Assembly (NCBI RefSeq): GCF_026914265.1
Contig: NC_069138.1
Coordinates: forward strand, 33,830,131-33,894,130
Direction: 5' to 3'
Length of the DNA stretch: 64,000 nucleotides
Origin: Mya arenaria
Taxonomy: Eukaryota; Mollusca; Bivalvia; Myida; Myidae
The notes below the pieces were generated by a model. That model was not told where the DNA came from. It saw only the letters and a program-made list of their open reading frames with translations, and did not search any database. The position numbers were made by a program, and so were the translations under genes. Of the stretch, positions 1-11,939 are shown one piece after another (the first letter of the stretch is position 1; every line of letters begins with the position of its first letter).

Positions 1-487
1 GTTAATGATGTGTTGCTACACGCACTTACGCTTCAATCTCCCAATAATCAGATGGGGCTCGGCTTTTTTCCATAACGGAATAAACAAACATAAGAGCAAT
101 AGTAACGAAATGGAAGTGAAAACAAATGTATCGTACGTAGCATTGGGTTTCAGATGTCTCTTGTTAAATATATAGGCAAATAATTGTTAAAACTATATAT
201 AATAAGACCGTCGAAGTATAGTCATCAGGACTTAATGTTTCAATTTTGCTGCATTTGCACGTCCTTACAAAACACTCTTCTAAACAACAATCAACTTTTT
301 GTGCAAGGGGTATATGTAATGAGTGCGCACTCCTCCTAACGTTTTTACATGATGAACCATCTAAGCGCCGCAGACGACGAGGCTTGAATTTGTTTTAACG
401 CCGTTCGTAATGGAACAATTGGTATGTTTATATTAAATAACATGATGGTCAGTCTAGATCTTCAATCTGTATTGTACTTGCAAGATT

Positions 488-490
<3 letters not shown>
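1..490. other. AT-rich stretch with no gene seen
   Basis: No open frame, splice-flanked exon or recognisable repeat was found before the GA microsatellite. Confidence 0.5.

Positions 491-565
<75 letters not shown>
491..565. repeat. (GA)n microsatellite
   Basis: About 37 uninterrupted GA dinucleotides. The Arg-Glu and Ser-Leu open frames over it on the two strands are products of the repeat and not genes. Confidence 0.97.
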
Positions 566-567
<2 letters not shown>

Positions 568-1677
568 TCATACATGCATGCTGATAAGTTTTGTATATTT
601 CTGAGAGTCTTCTCAAGTACGATGCAGTACTATGTGACAGTATCATGTAAACTGGTCAAAACCGTACTGGTTGTGTGTGGCAGTATGAAATTGCCCATGA
701 TGGGTATGAGAATTGGCAGGTCACGAGAGGTATCATAAAAAAAATTACTCCATGGCACGATAAAATGACAAGCTTATGTGTACATCGAATACCTTTATTA
801 TGCGAAAAAACATTCGAGTTTACATACAATACCATGGGTTATACTATCCCTCTTTCGTCGTATAGCATGTGTACAATGTATTGCGAAATATAATACAACA
901 CTGAACGAAATCATCGTAAAACTATTTACATCCTACAAAGTACTTAAACGCATTAATCATGAGCTATATATGGATCAAGGATATCCTGGTTTATCTGATA
1001 AAGTAAACGACGAAGACCATTAAACGTTCTACCGCCTCGATTGGTGGGCTCAGATAATATCACCATGGAAAGTAGAATACACTGCTATAAACCAATGGAA
1101 ATGAACTTCCACAAACGGATATGTGTCACTGAAAATATTTGAGGACGAACACTTTACTTTAATGCATATTCAAGTGTTAATACAGTATTCAATACATCTT
1201 CTTTTTAACCATTGCATGAGTAATGCAATCAATAATGGATTTGAATATACTTTTGTGAAGGTGCATATTTTTGCCGTAGTATGGAAGCGTATGAATGTCA
1301 CTCGACTAATTACATTCTGTTTGGAACTCGAGTTCAATATATAAAAAAGTGCTATAGCTCAAGATTTATTGTGCACTGTTTTTGTGTACTTTAATTTGTG
1401 CACAAATTAAACACGGTTGTGTTACGGATTTTCAACACCATTCATGACGAGATTAATAGTGTACACATTACTTCTTAGCAGAAAACACGTTTTGGTCTTA
1501 TATGTGCTACTTTAAAAAGAAAGTTTTCATGAATGGTGTTTAAACAAACTCATTGTTAGAGACAATTTAACTGAAATGGGATCATTTATAAGAGATAATT
1601 GAAATTAGCATATCTTTTATATGTCATAACAATATCCTAAGTGGACTTTGAACTATTTTAGTATACCTTTGTCTTTA
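566..1677. other. Intergenic DNA, nothing recognised
   Basis: AT-rich. The short open frames here have no domain signature and no convincing splice context. A short inverted match exists between about 1434-1449 and 1526-1542, too small to classify. Confidence 0.45.
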
Positions 1678-2025
1678 AGATGCACTGTTACTCCCAAATA
1701 AGCAGTACCACAATTAATACTTCTTGTATACCGAACACGATGAATATATATCGAAAACAATTGTTCACATGAAAGAAACCGTGTTTAATTAAAGAGAAAG
1801 GTGCAGAAAATACGGTATTTCTACCTTCTGAGAAGACAGTTGATCACGGTTAATCTTTTAGTACCTACAAGTCCTTTAATATGTGTGCGTTTAGCTATTA
1901 AATACACGGTTTCAATCTTGTTATCAGTAATTATTATTTTCCATATCATGTATGCATTATTCAGTAAGAAGTTAAAGGGCTATCTTTCAAATTTATGTTT
2001 GTTATAAATGTGTACACTTTAAGCA
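1678..2025 (+). repeat. Dispersed repeat, copy 1 (about 345 bp)
   Basis: Closely resembles 3860-4200 in the same orientation. Both begin with an 'AAGAT..ACT.TTACTCCCAAATAAG' type start, share 'GAAAGGTGCAGAAAA.ACGGTATTT' in the middle, and end near 'TATGTTTGTTATA'. The two copies flank exons 1-2 of the four-exon gene. It is probably a MITE-like interspersed element; the family was not identified. Confidence 0.7.
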
Positions 2026-2402
2026 GTGTACGTTTCCGTACAAGAATTAACAGATTGCAAACAATAATCGACTTGATGCACGTTGCTTTGTTGCACATGC
2101 ACATTATTTATATAACGTTATTTGTTTATAGTTCGCCGACAATATACAACGCAATTTAAGAATATCCACTTAATGCTTCCATAGTCTTTATATAAAACCA
2201 ATCTCATTACAATCCGATCACTCACACACGCTTCACGACGTTACGCTATTACAAAGTAATGAAATGAAGTGAACGTCACGATATGATTTTAATGAGATTG
2301 ATATGAAACAAGCTCACACGGATGGTCTAATCATATCACACATTTGTACATAAATATAAACCAGTAATTCCCCGTTTTTGACACAACTATTTTGCGGCGG
2401 CT

Positions 2403-2409
2403 ATATATA
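2403..2409 (+). promoter_or_regulatory. Possible TATA box of the four-exon gene
   Basis: TATATAA inside a GC-poor run after 'GCGGCGGC', about 255 bp upstream of the start codon. A 'TTTTTAAG' acceptor-like site lies just before the ATG (around 2657), so a 5' UTR intron is also possible. Inference only. Confidence 0.2.
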
Positions 2410-2663
2410 AATTTCAATAAGATGAAATCAATTAATATAACCAGCCTATATGGTGAATGAAACCATTGGAGTATGACCAAGCTTAATCCTACTTTCAAAT
2501 ATTAAGCATAATATAACGATTTTTGTGACTCGAAAAATGGTATGTGCATTAAGGTTGTGTTATTATAGTCAGGATAAATAGGTTTTGCTATTCGTTGTGA
2601 TGGTAACTCTGTTCAAATGTATAAATCATTGCCGTAATTATCTGTTGTATTTTTAAGGCCTCA

Positions 2664-2848
2664 ATGACACTGGTGATTGTATGGGGTTTGTCGATCGCTA
2701 CTTCGGTTGTCTTCGCACAAGAGGGAATCTGCAAATTACAAGAATATCCGCGCCCCGCAGACTACACAGGAGACAAATATGAAACTGAAGTTTTCCAAAC
2801 AAACAACAACATCACTTTTTGCGACCAACAAGCCTGTCGTGGTATAAG
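2664..2848 (+). CDS. Exon 1: signal peptide and first three cysteines
   Basis: Starts at the only in-frame ATG after an upstream stop. Encodes MTLVIVWGLSIATSVVFA, then a mature start QEGIC. Contains an N-glycosylation sequon (NIT) near residue 49. Ends AG|GTATGT in phase 2, so the last codon is completed by the first base of the next exon to give Ser. Confidence 0.85.
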
Positions 2849-5800
2849 GTATGTTTAATTATGACTCATATTATATTTCAAAACTATGAGAACAACTATT
2901 GTGTTTGAAAGTTTGCCATTATTAGTAAGGAATAGCTCATTTTTGAGACTGAATTTTACTTGAAATGTTGGCTAAGATAATATCGATGGAGATTGGTCAT
3001 TTGTGTTGTATCTCAAAATGTATGACGGTAATATCGTTTCACCAAATGAATATTCCTCCCTACATTAAAGTTGATTTAAATGCAAGTAAGGCGGTGTATT
3101 ATGAGGTATAAAATAAATTAAATTTGTAAGCATTACATGTGTATGCATCACATTCACATTTTGAAACATCTGGAGAGAAATAGTTTGATGTGAACTCCAA
3201 CTGTATTAATTTCTCCATCAGCAATGAAGAGCTAAACGCATGCAATGACGGTTCCTTCCCGAGTTTTGACGAGTACCTTCGCCTTCTAAAGTATACATTA
3301 AAGTCAAAGTCGGACTGTAAACTTACCGGTGATCCGGATGCCTGCCAGGCTGTTGACGCAAACGGAAATCCAGCTCATGATGGGGACAAATGCTGCAGAA
3401 CGTAAGTCACACTCCACACTCACATGACGTCATTCATTTTTTTTTCTTTCTTTTGCAATAAATATTTAAGGTTTAATATTGTAAAAAAGGTAACTTGATA
3501 AATCTCAACTAACTCTTTGCATTAATAAGTGTAAACAACGTCTTTAAAACAAACCTGTATTGCAGAAATCCAGCTATTACGTACGACAGAGATTATATCT
3601 GCTCATGAAGGGAGATCACTGTGTTTGAGATTCATTTTTGGTATATAGGTCAACATGAGCCCTTTTGCGCGTTTTTTGTCGTTCAAATCACCATTCCAGC
3701 AGAACCGGTTTTGTTTAACCACAATGTCTATTAATATTTGTTATTTACTTCCATATATGTACGTCAACACAGCGTATACGAAACGTTTTGAAGGTATAGC
3801 TTGTGTTTTCTTCTTGTGAATACAGGTAAACTATGACGTTTAGAAATATGAGTATTTAAAGATATACTCTTACTCCCAAATAAGGTTTTCCACAATTAAT
3901 ACAATTGGTTTAATATACCAAAAAAGGTAAATACATGTCGAAAACAATGGTTCTTATGAAGGAAACAGAGCTTAATTTGAAAGAAAGGTGCAGAAAACAC
4001 GGTATTTATGAGAATTAAAAAGATCACAGTAAATATTTTAGCACACACCAATCATTTAATATTTTTGCGTTTTAAGCTTTTATAGACACGGTTACAATCT
4101 TGTAATCAGTAATTTATATTTTCCATAAATGCATTATTTAGTAAGTAGTTTAATTTTTATCACTCAAAATCTATGTTTGTTATACGTGTGAATGTATTGA
4201 TTTTTAATAAGAGTGTCACTTTAAATATTTGGCTACTGAGCCTTGTCCTTATACTTTATTTTGTAGAATTTAAATAATTTGAACAACTTTTGAAAAGGTC
4301 ATCAATATGAAAGCTGTTAAAGAGTTATTTTAATGTGTATTGTTGTCATGCCTTATATGTGCATATGCTCAGGGCTGTATACGTCCATCGGGTACACACG
4401 CAGGGCTGTATACGTCAATCGGGTACACACGCAGGGCTGTATACGTCCCTCGGGTACACACGCATGGCTGTATACGCCCCTCGGGTACACACGCATGACT
4501 GTATACGTTCATTGGGTACACACACACTGCTGTGTACGTCCATCGGGTACACACGCAGGGCTGTATACGTCCATCGGGTACACACGCAGGGCTGTATACG
4601 TCCCTCGGGTACACACGTATGGCTGTATACGTCCCTCGGATACACACGCATGACTGTTTATGTCCATCGGGTACACAAGCAGGGGTGTATACGTCCCTCG
4701 GGTACAAACGCAGGGCTGTATACGTCCCTCGGGTACACACCCATGACTGTATACGTCTCTCGGGGACACACACAGGGATGTATACGTCCCTCGGGTACAC
4801 ACGCATGCCTGTATACGTCCCTCGGGTACACACGAAGGATTGTATATGTCCCTCGGGTACACACACAGGGCTGTATACGTCCCTTGGGAACACACGCAGG
4901 GGTGTTTACGTCCCTCGGGTACACACGCAGGGCCGTCTAAGTCCCTTGGGTTAATGTGATGTGCTGTATCTGTACTATTTCAATGATGTTGAACCGTAAA
5001 CATGTTGTGTTATAACGCAACTTTGATATTATTGGCTAAAATAATCATCATATAAATTATAAGTTTTAACCACCTATGAAATACCAAAATTGATCTACGG
5101 TGTTCGCCGCTCGATTTTACCATTCTATTTTAAATCTTTCATAGATGACACAGTACTTTTTAAGTAAAAAACACACTATATCTTTTCTATCGAATATGTT
5201 AAAAAACAGCATTTGTCACGAATTTTTGTGACAGCCTCCATGTATTGTTAATGTCTATACGTTTTTTTTTTGTCTTACCTGTATTCATACATTTGGAAAC
5301 AATACGACAATGACCTATTTGGTCAAATAATGTTTGTAAGTTATCAATTTTAGACAAAATCAAAAAATGAGAAAGAGAAATAAATCCAACAGGTCTTAAA
5401 AGCCATCAATTGTGCCTTTTCGGAAAAATCACAAATGGACATCGTATGTTTCGTACCTTTTGGTAGACATGATCAAGTAGTTTCTTTTTTATTACTTTGT
5501 TTCGGCTAATTTTCATATTCATTTGAACAGGTACTTTGGCGTCGTTCCTCCCGGTTCTACAAACCGTTTTCGTCGAAATGCGCTTGGAAACTGGTGTTTT
5601 ATCACACAGACGTTTTCTATTGGAGAATGTAGGTATGTATACATAAAGTTGCTTCATATTCAGAGAGTCCGAAAGTTCTGTTTATATAAGTTTACAATAA
5701 GTATGTTACTTTTTATTTACAAGAATACGTATGTTTCGATTATTGTAACAACAATGGTACCTAAGTGTATTATACGATATCAGCTCGTGCGCGATTGGCC

Positions 5801-7225
5801 TAAGTTGTCCATAATAGGCGAATGCAAACGAACGCGCAATTGTTACAAAATAGGAACAAGCACAAACATATCATGTGTAACATTAGAGTGTTCAATGACT
5901 AGTTTCACTTCATATGATAACATGTGTAGGCGCGGATTTAGTGTTAACACTTTATGTGAATATTAACATCAGTATGTAGGCATCACTATAGAAAGTGTTT
6001 TGTTTCGTGTATAGGCTCGTCATAATAAAAGCAAAACTCTTTTTGACAGCACTCACCTATGTGTGCAAGGGATGTCACACTAGTTAATGTAATAATAGAT
6101 TTGCCCTTAGTGATCGGAGACGAGTCTGACTTTTGCATTTCCAAAAAAAAATCACATTATAACTAACATGATGATCTGTCTAGAGCTTTAACGGTATTAC
6201 TTTCATTGCTAGCTGATAGAAAGATGACTAGAACCAAATTGCAAAAAGGTTGTTATGCTTCGCGTTTTGCATGTCGCAGATATCCGCTGGTTGCTTTCCG
6301 AACAAGAACACGATCCAAAGACTTCACATAGCGTTACATTGTTATTCTGTTTGTCTTTTTGTGACAATTAAAAAGTATGAATAAAACATATTCAAAACCA
6401 TGAATGCTGAAACCATCAATTATTTTTGTCAAACACGATACATTAAAACTGTTGTGGCAAATCTGTAGTTATATATTACATTTGCGAATTCTATAAAACT
6501 GGTTTATTTTTTGGTTTGGTCAAAGATAGCCAAAATGTTGACTGATGATCAATATGTATCCAAAAGTTAATTTTTACCAAACAAATACTTTGAATGTGCA
6601 AACTAGGCAGACCTGGACCAATTGAATATAATTTGGTAAATTATCAGCAGATTATCGTTTTGATAATTAGCATATGCATGGAAGTCACTTGGTCAACAAT
6701 CATTATTGGATAAATATTGACCAATAAATAAATATTTTGATTAACGTGAATCGAACAAAAGAAAAGACCGGTTTATTCATTTGGCTGCTTACGGACACCT
6801 TACCCAAGTTGTTCAGAATTGGCTGCTGAACGCAAACCATTAAGTCTACAAGAAGGGCATTAATGTAAACATCAAATTTAATCTTTTGACTCATAGCCGT
6901 TATATGACTGGTGTTTAAAAACAAAAGATGTACATTTGTTTAACGGAAACACTACTATCGGGACCTACTTTGTTTCGTTTACATGAATAGCAGAATTACA
7001 AACTGGAAAAATAATAAATGGAAGCTTATAAATTTAATATATTTCAGAGATTCATCTCAAGGACGATGCAGAGTTTGCCAAAACCAGACATCACTACAAT
7101 ACTTGGACGCTTATTGTGGAAATGTAACCTCATCATTCTTCTTTTTTGAAATTAATACATACTGCTCTTGTCAAAAAACGGATAAAGAATTATTGAACGG
7201 CGAAAATTATTTTGGACCCCAATAA
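2664..7225 (+). CDS. Secreted cysteine-rich protein, 4 exons, family unknown
   Basis: Exons 2664-2848, 3222-3401, 5531-5632 and 7048-7225 join in frame: 645 nt, 214 residues plus stop. All three introns are phase 2 with good sites (donors GTATGT, GTAAGT, GTATGT; acceptors CAG). Residues 1-18 form a hydrophobic signal peptide that ends at a likely cleavage site before QEG. The mature protein has 15 cysteines, including a CC pair in exon 2 and a C-x-x-C and C-x-C cluster in exon 4, and no transmembrane segment. It is therefore probably extracellular and disulphide-rich. I do not recognise the family and assign no function. AATAAA follows at 7386. The perfect phase across four exons is the main evidence that the gene is real. 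Confidence 0.85.
3222..3401 (+). CDS. Exon 2 of the cysteine-rich gene
   Basis: Acceptor 'TTTCTCCATCAG' and donor 'AC|GTAAGT'; 180 nt, phase 2 in and out. Encodes 60 residues with five cysteines, ending in DGDKCCR. The acidic and amphipathic middle (SFDEYLRLLKYTLK) suggests a short helix. The open frame extends upstream of the acceptor but is intronic there. Confidence 0.85.
3860..4200 (+). repeat. Dispersed repeat, copy 2
   Basis: Direct copy of 1678-2025, diverged but alignable by eye over its whole length. It lies in intron 2 of the four-exon gene. Confidence 0.7.
4370..4950. repeat. 31-bp minisatellite, about 19 copies
   Basis: Unit of the type CTGTATACGTCCCTCGGGTA followed by CACACGCAGGG. 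It lies in intron 2 of the four-exon gene. Open frames on both strands exist only because the unit lacks stops. A more diverged array of the same unit is at 11940-12480. Confidence 0.95.
5531..5632 (+). CDS. Exon 3 of the cysteine-rich gene
   Basis: Acceptor 'TTTGAACAG', donor 'AG|GTATGT'; 102 nt, phase 2 in and out. Encodes TYFGVVPPG..., with RNALGNWCFITQ in the middle and GECR at the end (two cysteines). This exon and its flanks are duplicated at 13086-13174. Confidence 0.85.
   Translation, partial: VLWRRSSRFYKPFSSKCAWKLVFYHTDVFYWRM
7048..7225 (+). CDS. Exon 4 (terminal) of the cysteine-rich gene
   Basis: Acceptor 'TATATTTCAG'. The first base completes an Arg codon, then DSSQGRCRVCQ. Five cysteines (RCRVC, YC, YCSC). 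Ends GENYFGPQ then TAA at 7223-7225. Phase matches exon 3 exactly. Confidence 0.85.
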
Positions 7226-7385
7226 TATGGCAGTTATGACTATTACCATTGCTTGTGTTAGTATTCTAAGTAGCCTGATTTGAACGTTATACTTGGCTTT
7301 GTCATGTGCCATCTGTATGGCCACACGCATTATATGCATACAAATAATGAATGTAAACATTGCATATTGACATACAAAAAAAGTA

Positions 7386-7391
7386 AATAAA
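7386..7391 (+). terminator. Possible poly(A) signal of the four-exon gene
   Basis: AATAAA about 160 bp after the stop codon, the first canonical hexamer downstream. The region is AT-rich, so chance occurrence is possible. Confidence 0.4.
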
Positions 7392-7609
7392 TAAGAAAAA
7401 TAATGTAGTATAATAATATAAATATTATTGTTTTTTATCTACTGATGAAGTGTTTATGATATTTTATATAATTCGATAAACAGTTAAAGATCTTTACACA
7501 TTCTTAGAAAGCCGACCAAGTATTGGCGCAATATAAGATGTTTGTTTATGCGTTACATAATTGATCAATTATCGTTTCTATGTTTAAGAGATTCTTATAT
7601 GATAGTATA

Positions 7610-7730
7610 TAAATATCATATGGCAGCATGTTTGACATTGATATTGTTAACCGAGAGCAGACGCCGAGGGTGACATTCTGATTTGAGGGTTGACAATATA
7701 AATGTCACACATACTGCCAGATGATATTTA
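7610..7730. mobile_element. Fold-back (hairpin) element, about 120 bp
   Basis: Two arms of about 42 bp are near-perfect reverse complements: 7611-7653 (AAATATCATATGGCAGCATG...) against 7688-7730 (...CATACTGCCAGATGATATTT). The loop holds GAGAGCAGACGCCGAGGG. Non-autonomous; no coding potential. Confidence 0.75.
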
Positions 7731-8777
7731 TTTTATTATTATACCGAACAAAATAAACAACAAACAATGATTAAAATGTTTTTAATTCATTTAATTCAAC
7801 AAGTTTAACAAGGTAAACAAAATATAACATATAAAAATAATTATATCTAGAACAAAATTCCACTGTTTACTTGCTGACAGTTCTTATTGTCTGAGATTTA
7901 GCGTAGATATTGAATAGTGACGTCACTGCTGTATGTGTATAGGAGGCATCACGTCATGATATAGCTGAAATATTGAACCAGTTATTTGCCCTTATATGAC
8001 ATTCGTTATATCACTGCGGTCACATGACATGACAGTGAATTTTCGCTTGGTCAAGTGTCTAAAAGATTGAAAATGTTTCTGATAATCAAAATATCTCTTT
8101 TTCGGGTAATGGGATTTTACCATTGTAGACAAAAGTAAGGTATAATAATGCTTTATGCTTTTAGTACATACAGTATTTTTATTTTTAGATTACGTAGTTT
8201 TATAAAGAAGTGATATTCATATTCTCAATACCGAGAATAACAAAAACTACAATAACGTATATTTCTAGTAATATTATTAGATGCATATATACCATTCTGG
8301 ATTTTTATATTATGATACTGTTAATCTAGTAACGTAACATCATCAGTCAGTTTGTAGAACATCCAAGTATGGTTCATACCTTTTGAACTATTTTGTAGAA
8401 AATGTATAGTAACTGTTGTGTTATTAGAAATCGCCACAGTGTGAATGCGGGTTTGTAGGACCACACTTCATTGTCTCAAAGTCAAATACCATGTCTTGTA
8501 AAGATTCAGTATTAAGCAAGCATCACACATATCTGTATATACATGTTTAGCGCTTTAAAAAGTTTTCGTAACAATATTTTAACAAAGTAAGAGCAGAAGG
8601 CATGTACTTTCAAATTCAGATATGCTACAATAATAGGATTTGTTTTTAGTGTCCACTTAGTTGGCACCTTTTACACAACAATAAAATGTGCCCTTTTGTG
8701 ATTTCTTCTATTGTAGAATGATTTAAAGTAGCAGGAACTTTTTTTAAACCGTTTGAGAAACATTTAAACATTGCCAT
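7731..8777. other. AT-rich intergenic DNA, nothing recognised
   Basis: No exon-like frame and no repeat recognised by eye. Confidence 0.4.
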
Positions 8778-8886
8778 GCTTCAATTTTGCTTGTTTGGGT
8801 GAAGCTCATGTTTCTTGTATAATTGTTTGTATTTGAACAAAGAATTAAGGAGCATAAGCTTCACCCAACAAGCCAAAATTGAAGCA
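8778..8886. mobile_element. Fold-back element, about 110 bp
   Basis: Arms of about 29 bp, TGCTTCAATTTTGCTTGTTT... at 8778-8806 and its reverse complement at 8857-8886 (AGCTTCACCCAACAAGCCAA...), around a loop of about 50 bp. Confidence 0.75.
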
Positions 8887-9540
8887 AGTAATTTGAAATA
8901 TAACTTTTTCTGCTTTCAGGGACTGAATCTCCTAAATAAAGTGTATTTCAGGGGTAGATGAATGAGTTATTGGACAATAGGGTCACACATCGAACAAAAT
9001 TTATTTCGTGTTGAATAAGAAAATAGTTATGGATTCAATAATAAAACTTCATCAATTGTTCGAAATAGAGCTTTGTTGTCAATATGTATTGAAACTTATC
9101 ACAGAAAATGATCGATTTTGCCGTAAAGCGTTAGGTAAGCTTTTACCATTTTAATTATTTAAGGCATGGGCTTCCGCAATTCTGTAAGAACGAATATCTG
9201 TTAGTTGCTTTTCGGTGTTTATTCATGAAAAGTAGGTAAAATAGCAGACTCATCGTCTCGAACTCAGTGTCCAGACTAAGATTTGAGACCATTCAGTATC
9301 ACAGACAAGGACATTTATCGTTAAGCTAGATTTGAACCTTAATTTTTATTGAGAATATAACACTGCTGCAGCCGGCTGATTGGTCATTATAAACGTTGCA
9401 TCACTTAAAAAAACTGACCAGTTTCAATAAAAGTTAATTAAATTGATGGAACGTCGTTAAATGTATCTTTGTCTTGGTCCTTGTGTACTTAAATGAAAGT
9501 CTGGTAAATTGTAGGATACTGTGCATGTTCCTGTAGCTTC
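8887..9540. other. Intergenic DNA, nothing recognised
   Basis: No supported gene. Only short AT-rich frames are present. Confidence 0.4.
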
Positions 9541-9544
9541 CATT

Positions 9545-10440
9545 GTTTTTATTATACTACTATTTTAAAGAGACTCGTTTCGGCTGTATTCCCCTCCTTC
9601 TAATTCAGTTCCAAACAATCATGTAGTTTCGGTTGTAGTCCCTCCGTTTCAGTGAGTACTAAATAGTCATTCATTTACAGCTGTTACCCCACCCCCTGCA
9701 TGATTACCAAATTGAATTCTGGCTATTAAAACTCCTTGAGTTAGTTTACATTATACATATTTCTTTAAGCTCGATTATGACAGAGGCTGAAGCTTATAGA
9801 ACACTCTCGAGTCCGCTGGCAGAAACCAGTACTGGTGTCCATTTTGAGAGGCCGTGATAAAGAAGCTCTGGTGGAAACCTCTTGGGTGTGAGGCGTACTT
9901 GTATACAACTAGACCACTCTCATCCTAAATACATAAAACATTGATTTTTGGCAATAACCCTCTCCTTGCGTTTATGTTCGGCTATGCCAACTTTTTACCT
10001 AAAATACATTGCTTTCCGGTTTTTACCCTCTTCTTAAGTTCATGTTCGGCATTCAATTATAGCTTTGACCCCTCCTCCTCCTCTTTGAATATGACATTTT
10101 CATTTTCGGCTGAAATTTCCTCATTCTACTTGAGTACCAAATAGTCATTCATTTACGACTGTAACATCCTCCTCCTCATTGAATACCAAGTATTCATTCG
10201 TTTTCGGCTTTAACCTCCGCCGCTTCCCTCAGTACTAAATAGTTATTCGTGTTTGGATGTTACCCCTAATTCCTCCTTGAGTACCAAAAGCATTTTTCTG
10301 CTGCATCCCCCTAATCATAGAGAATCCTATAGCCATTCATTTTCGGCTGTGACCCTCCTCCCTTTCTTCTCTCTGCGTACCAAATAAACAAAATAATCAT
10401 TTATTTTCGGCTCTGACCCCTGACACCCCCCCCTTTTGTG
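9545..10440. repeat. Irregular minisatellite-like region with 'TTTTCGGCTGT..CCC(CTC)n' motifs
   Basis: Degenerate units of the type GAGTACCAAATAGTCATTC with ATTTTCGGCTGTAACCC and CTCC runs recur through the region, interrupted by a SINE-like piece. At 9930-10040 the units match the roughly 78-bp minisatellite of 32.3-35.2 kb (ACCTAAAATACATTG, then TTCATGTTCGGCTAT). Confidence 0.7.
9755..9925 (-). mobile_element. tRNA-derived SINE-like element
   Basis: On the - strand it starts GAGTGGTCTAGTTGTATACA, a good A-box (TGGTCTAGTTG), followed by a tRNA-Val-like CGCCTCACAC anticodon region. A tail of the type seen in molluscan SINEs follows (CAAGAGGTTTCCACC, then GCCTCTGTCATAATCGAGCT). The B-box is degenerate. 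Recognition is from memory of the pattern and not from a search. Confidence 0.5.
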
Positions 10441-10462
10441 TCTACAATACGCATGCATAAAT

Positions 10463-11100
10463 AACTAGAAATGTGTCCATAGGACACGGATGCCCCCACT
10501 TCGATTTTTTGTCACAGAAAATAAGCCATAATGATTAATCAGGATAAATGATTAAAGCGATTTCCATGGCTATCGAACTTGATCAAGATATTATGGTCAC
10601 AAACATGTGTTAAAAGTTTGGTGAGGATTGGACAAACAGTTTTCAAGAATTAGATCGGAAACAATCTTCGGGACGTATTTTTCAAGTCTTTTTTTGCAAA
10701 TAAAGGGCCGTAACTCCTAAATGACAAAAGCGATTTCCATGGCTATCGAACTTGATCAAGATATTATGGTCACAATCATGTATGTAAAGTTTGGTGAGGA
10801 TTGGACACATACTTTTCAAGAATTAGATTGGAAACATATATTTTTGAAGTATTTTTGGCAAAAAAGGGCCGTAACTCCTAAATGACTAAAGCGATTTCCA
10901 TGACTATCGAACTTGATCAAGATATTATGGTCACAAACATGTGTTTAAAGTTTGATGAGGATTGGACAAACGGTTTTCAAGAATTAGATCGGAAACAATC
11001 TTCGGGACGTACGTACGTACAGACAGACAGACAGACAGACAGACGTACGTACGGACAAGGGCAACCCTATATGCCGCCACTTTGTGGGGGCATAAAAATT
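10463..11100. mobile_element. Hairpin-ended repeat element with three internal units of about 165 bp
   Basis: The 5' end has a small hairpin (GTGTCCATAGGACAC) followed by ATGCCCCCACTTCG. The 3' end has ATGCCGCCACTTTGTGGGGG CAT, a hairpin that echoes the 5' end in inverse. In between, a unit with GCGATTTCCATGGCTATCGA starts near 10557, 10730 and 10891. It ends in a (CAGA)n and GTAC-rich tract at 11009-11055. It resembles an element type seen widely in bivalves. The open frame over it is not supported as a gene. Confidence 0.65.
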
Positions 11101-11939
11101 AACTACCTCTTACCCTTGCGTACTAAATAGTCATTCATTTTCTAATTGAAACCATACAATACCTCTGATTTAAATGTATTTTTTAATCTGTGAATCGTTG
11201 GAATTTTGTAACTGTTTATATTCTTTACTTACGCAACCAATCCTTCTGCAACTCTATAATGCCGTCTCCGAACATCCCCATTCAAGTCTTCAGTGAGGGC
11301 CAAAAGTCATGCCTTGTCGACTCAAGACTTGTCGACTCAAGATTTGCCGTAACTTGCGTTCAAAGCCGAAAATCACACAATGTCATACATTTGCATTCAT
11401 GTCGTAACGGTTTTTGAGTTAACCGTTATGCATCAATATACATAGAGTAAATATTCAAGAACTGCAACTCTAATCGATTAAAAAATGACCGGTTTCATGT
11501 TTGAAAAAAATATATAGCAGATTCTCCTTTTAATTCTACGTTAAGACCAAGTCTTTTACTCTTGAATATCCTTTTCACAAAACCGGATTGGTTGGACATT
11601 TCCATAGTTGTTTGTAAGTCAACATTCAGTAGGGAAAGCAGAATCATAGATATTTCGTGAGATTTGTGTGATTGGTCGGAATGAATAAACGAATAATATA
11701 AAACAAACTTTTACTAAGGAAAATTACTATAAATTAACCTCCACCTCGGCTAGAACGAAATAATATAAAAATGATGCTAATGTGTGCTGGCTGGCTTTAG
11801 GATTCAACTTAGGCCATGATAAAGGTATGTACATGTATGTAAACATATAAATATATGTAAACATATAAATATATGTGAAATGTATATGATACAGTTGTGT
11901 AACTGATAATAAATTGCTATATGCGTGAGGCAGTATAAG
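11101..11939. other. Intergenic DNA, nothing recognised
   Basis: Short frames only. A small local duplication (ACATATAAATATATGTAA) at about 11840-11875. Confidence 0.4.

Noticed and set aside
424-738. 104-codon frame over the GA tract
   Set aside because: Consists mostly of Arg-Glu repeats from (GA)n; no gene features.
4333-4954. Several overlapping frames of up to 201 codons on both strands
   Set aside because: All are readings of the 31-bp minisatellite in an intron.
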